A DNA stretch of 64,000 nt, from the NCBI RefSeq assembly GCF_001922585.1, contig NZ_MRBS01000010.1:1-64000 (forward strand). The letters run 5' to 3'. A program made the position numbers and the translations under genes. Source of the DNA: Pantoea sp. 1.19. GTDB lineage: Bacteria; Pseudomonadota; Gammaproteobacteria; Enterobacterales; Enterobacteriaceae. The notes beneath the pieces were generated by a model. That model was given only the letters and a program-made list of their open reading frames with translations, had not been told where the DNA came from and searched no databases. This document shows, piece after piece, positions 62,907-64,000 of the stretch (positions are counted from its first letter, which is position 1; the number at the start of each line of letters is the position of its first letter).

Positions 62907-63866
62907 TTACCCCGTTTCGCGCAGATTTGTGCCGCCTGCAGCGCGCGATCGTTCCCTCGGATCCTGTCCGGCGTCGCGCACAAAAGGCAGATGAGCGCAG
63001 GCATGCTGCCGGGCGGCGCGAATAAATGCTTCGGTAACCGGCTGTCCCTGCTCTCCTTCGCGCACGGCGGCATACAGGCGACTCCAGATACCCTCTCCCA
63101 GTGGGCGCGTTACCACCAGCCCCTGACGCTCAACATTCTCGACTACCCAGTGCGGGAGCGCGGCGATACCCATGTGCGCGGCCACCATCTGAATCAGCAG
63201 CAGGGTATTATCGACGCTTTTCAGTGCCGGACTGACACCGGCGGGTTGCAGGAACTGCCGCCAGATATCCAGCCTCTGGCGCTGCACGGGATAGATCATC
63301 AGCAGCTCGTTGGCGAGATCCTCCGGCGCAATCTGCGCAACCTGACTAAGGGGGTGATCCGGCGCCATCACCAGTCGCACTTCAAAATCAAACAGCGGTG
63401 AATAATGCAATCCACTGCGCGGTAAAATGTCCGAGGTGAGAACTACATCGAGCTCGCCCTGCTGCAGAGCCGGTTGCGGATCAAAAGTGACCCCCGATTT
63501 AAAATCCATCATCACCTGCGGCCAGACCTGACGGAAGGTGTTCAGCGCCGGCGTGAGCCACTGAATACAGCTGTGGCATTCAATGGCGATGCGCAGGGTG
63601 GTCTGTTGGGGTTCATTGCAGGCCTGCAGCGCCTGCTGAATTTGTGGCAGCACTTGCTCGGCCAGCTGTAACAGAATGTCACCCTGGGGGGTGAAACGCA
63701 GCGGCTGGCTTTTGCGTACAAACAACCGAAATCCCAGTCGCGCTTCCAGATCGCTGAACTGGTGGGATAGCGCCGACTGGGTTTGATGCAGCTGAGCGGC
63801 AGCGGCGGCCAGGGAGCCGGTGTTTCGCAACGCCTGCAGCGTTCGCAGGTGTTTAAGCTCGATCAT
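62907..63866 (-). CDS. metR: LysR-family methionine regulator MetR
   Basis: A 319-residue LysR regulator that uses homocysteine as coeffector and activates metE and metH. The helix-turn-helix is [20 protein letters not shown] (about residues 18-37); the effector domain contains [13 protein letters not shown]. The extreme C-terminus differs from E. coli. The divergent partner metE should start just beyond the window. Confidence 0.95.
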   Translation of the reverse strand: MIELKHLRTLQALRNTGSLAAAAAQLHQTQSALSHQFSDLEARLGFRLFVRKSQPLRFTPQGDILLQLAEQVLPQIQQALQACNEPQQTTLRIAIECHSCIQWLTPALNTFRQVWPQVMMDFKSGVTFDPQPALQQGELDVVLTSDILPRSGLHYSPLFDFEVRLVMAPDHPLSQVAQIAPEDLANELLMIYPVQRQRLDIWRQFLQPAGVSPALKSVDNTLLLIQMVAAHMGIAALPHWVVENVERQGLVVTRPLGEGIWSRLYAAVREGEQGQPVTEAFIRAARQHACAHLPFVRDAGQDPRERSRAAGGTNLRETG

Positions 63867-63928
63867 GATAATCCTTCACATCGTGGTGAAAACAGTGCGC
63901 TGAGATAACTACAGTACAACGGCAGCGC

Positions 63929-63952
63929 AGATGTGTAAACATCTGGACGGCT
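63929..63952. promoter_or_regulatory. Tandem Met boxes (MetJ operator)
   Basis: Three adjacent 8-mers, AGATGTGT, AAACATCT and GGACGGCT, each match the MetJ box AGACGTCT at 6 of 8 positions. They lie in the metR-metE gap 63 bases before metR. A MetR-like motif TGAT-N5-TTCA overlaps the metR start at 63866. Confidence 0.65.
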
Positions 63953-64000
63953 AAATGAATCGGCAGACGCGTCCGCGCTTTACTGATTGTGCGGCGATCG

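Overview
The window is a chromosomal segment of a gamma-proteobacterium of the order Enterobacterales, most likely family Erwiniaceae (Pantoea/Erwinia/Mixta group; the genus cannot be fixed from this sequence alone). The gene order is the E. coli-type region that runs from the end of an rrn operon to metR. The proteins are close to their E. coli counterparts, including an almost identical IlvL leader peptide. The LuxR/LuxI pair resembles EsaR/EsaI of Pantoea stewartii.

Layout: (1) 1-420, end of an rRNA operon: complete 5S rRNA, tRNA-Asp, tRNA-Trp and terminator. (2) 491-3326, hdfR, maoP and yifB. (3) 3592-12797, branched-chain amino acid genes: ilvL attenuator, ilvGMEDA with an intact ilvG, ilvY and ilvC. 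(4) 12799-20149, housekeeping genes ppiC, rep, gppA, rhlB, trxA, rho. (5) 20287-31170, the enterobacterial common antigen operon wecA-wzzE-wecBCDE-wzxE-wecF-wzyE-wecG, without rffG/rffH between wecC and wecD. (6) 31288-31789, tRNA operon Arg-His-Leu-Pro. (7) 31971-32395, the small RNA GlmZ with a sigma-54 promoter and a GlrR-type site. (8) 32466-36519, hemCDXY on the minus strand, divergent from cyaA. (9) 36792-45505, cyaA, cyaY, lptM, dapF, yigA, xerC, yigB and LexA-controlled uvrD. (10) 45581-46790, corA with a leader carrying a short upstream ORF. (11) 46768-50023, a variable block where E. coli has yigF/yigG (see below). (12) 50170-63952, abrB, rarD, yigI, pldA, recQ, rhtC, rhtB, pldB, yigL, glpQ-glpT, bioP(yigM), yehS and metR; metE should lie just beyond the right edge.

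The variable block between corA and abrB is the most interesting part. It holds an unrecognised 162-residue gene preceded by a near-consensus LexA box and overlapping a cupin gene that looks internally frameshifted. It then has an 850-base non-coding stretch with a good Pho box and a terminator-ended RNA whose seed matches 16 bases of the small RNA ArcZ. The block ends with a convergent, overlapping EsaR/EsaI-type quorum-sensing pair with its own palindromes. DNA damage, phosphate starvation and cell density may therefore all feed into this 3-kb block; that link is inference from sites, not demonstrated.

The rest is ordinary core genome. Many long antisense ORFs are shadows in GC-rich genes.
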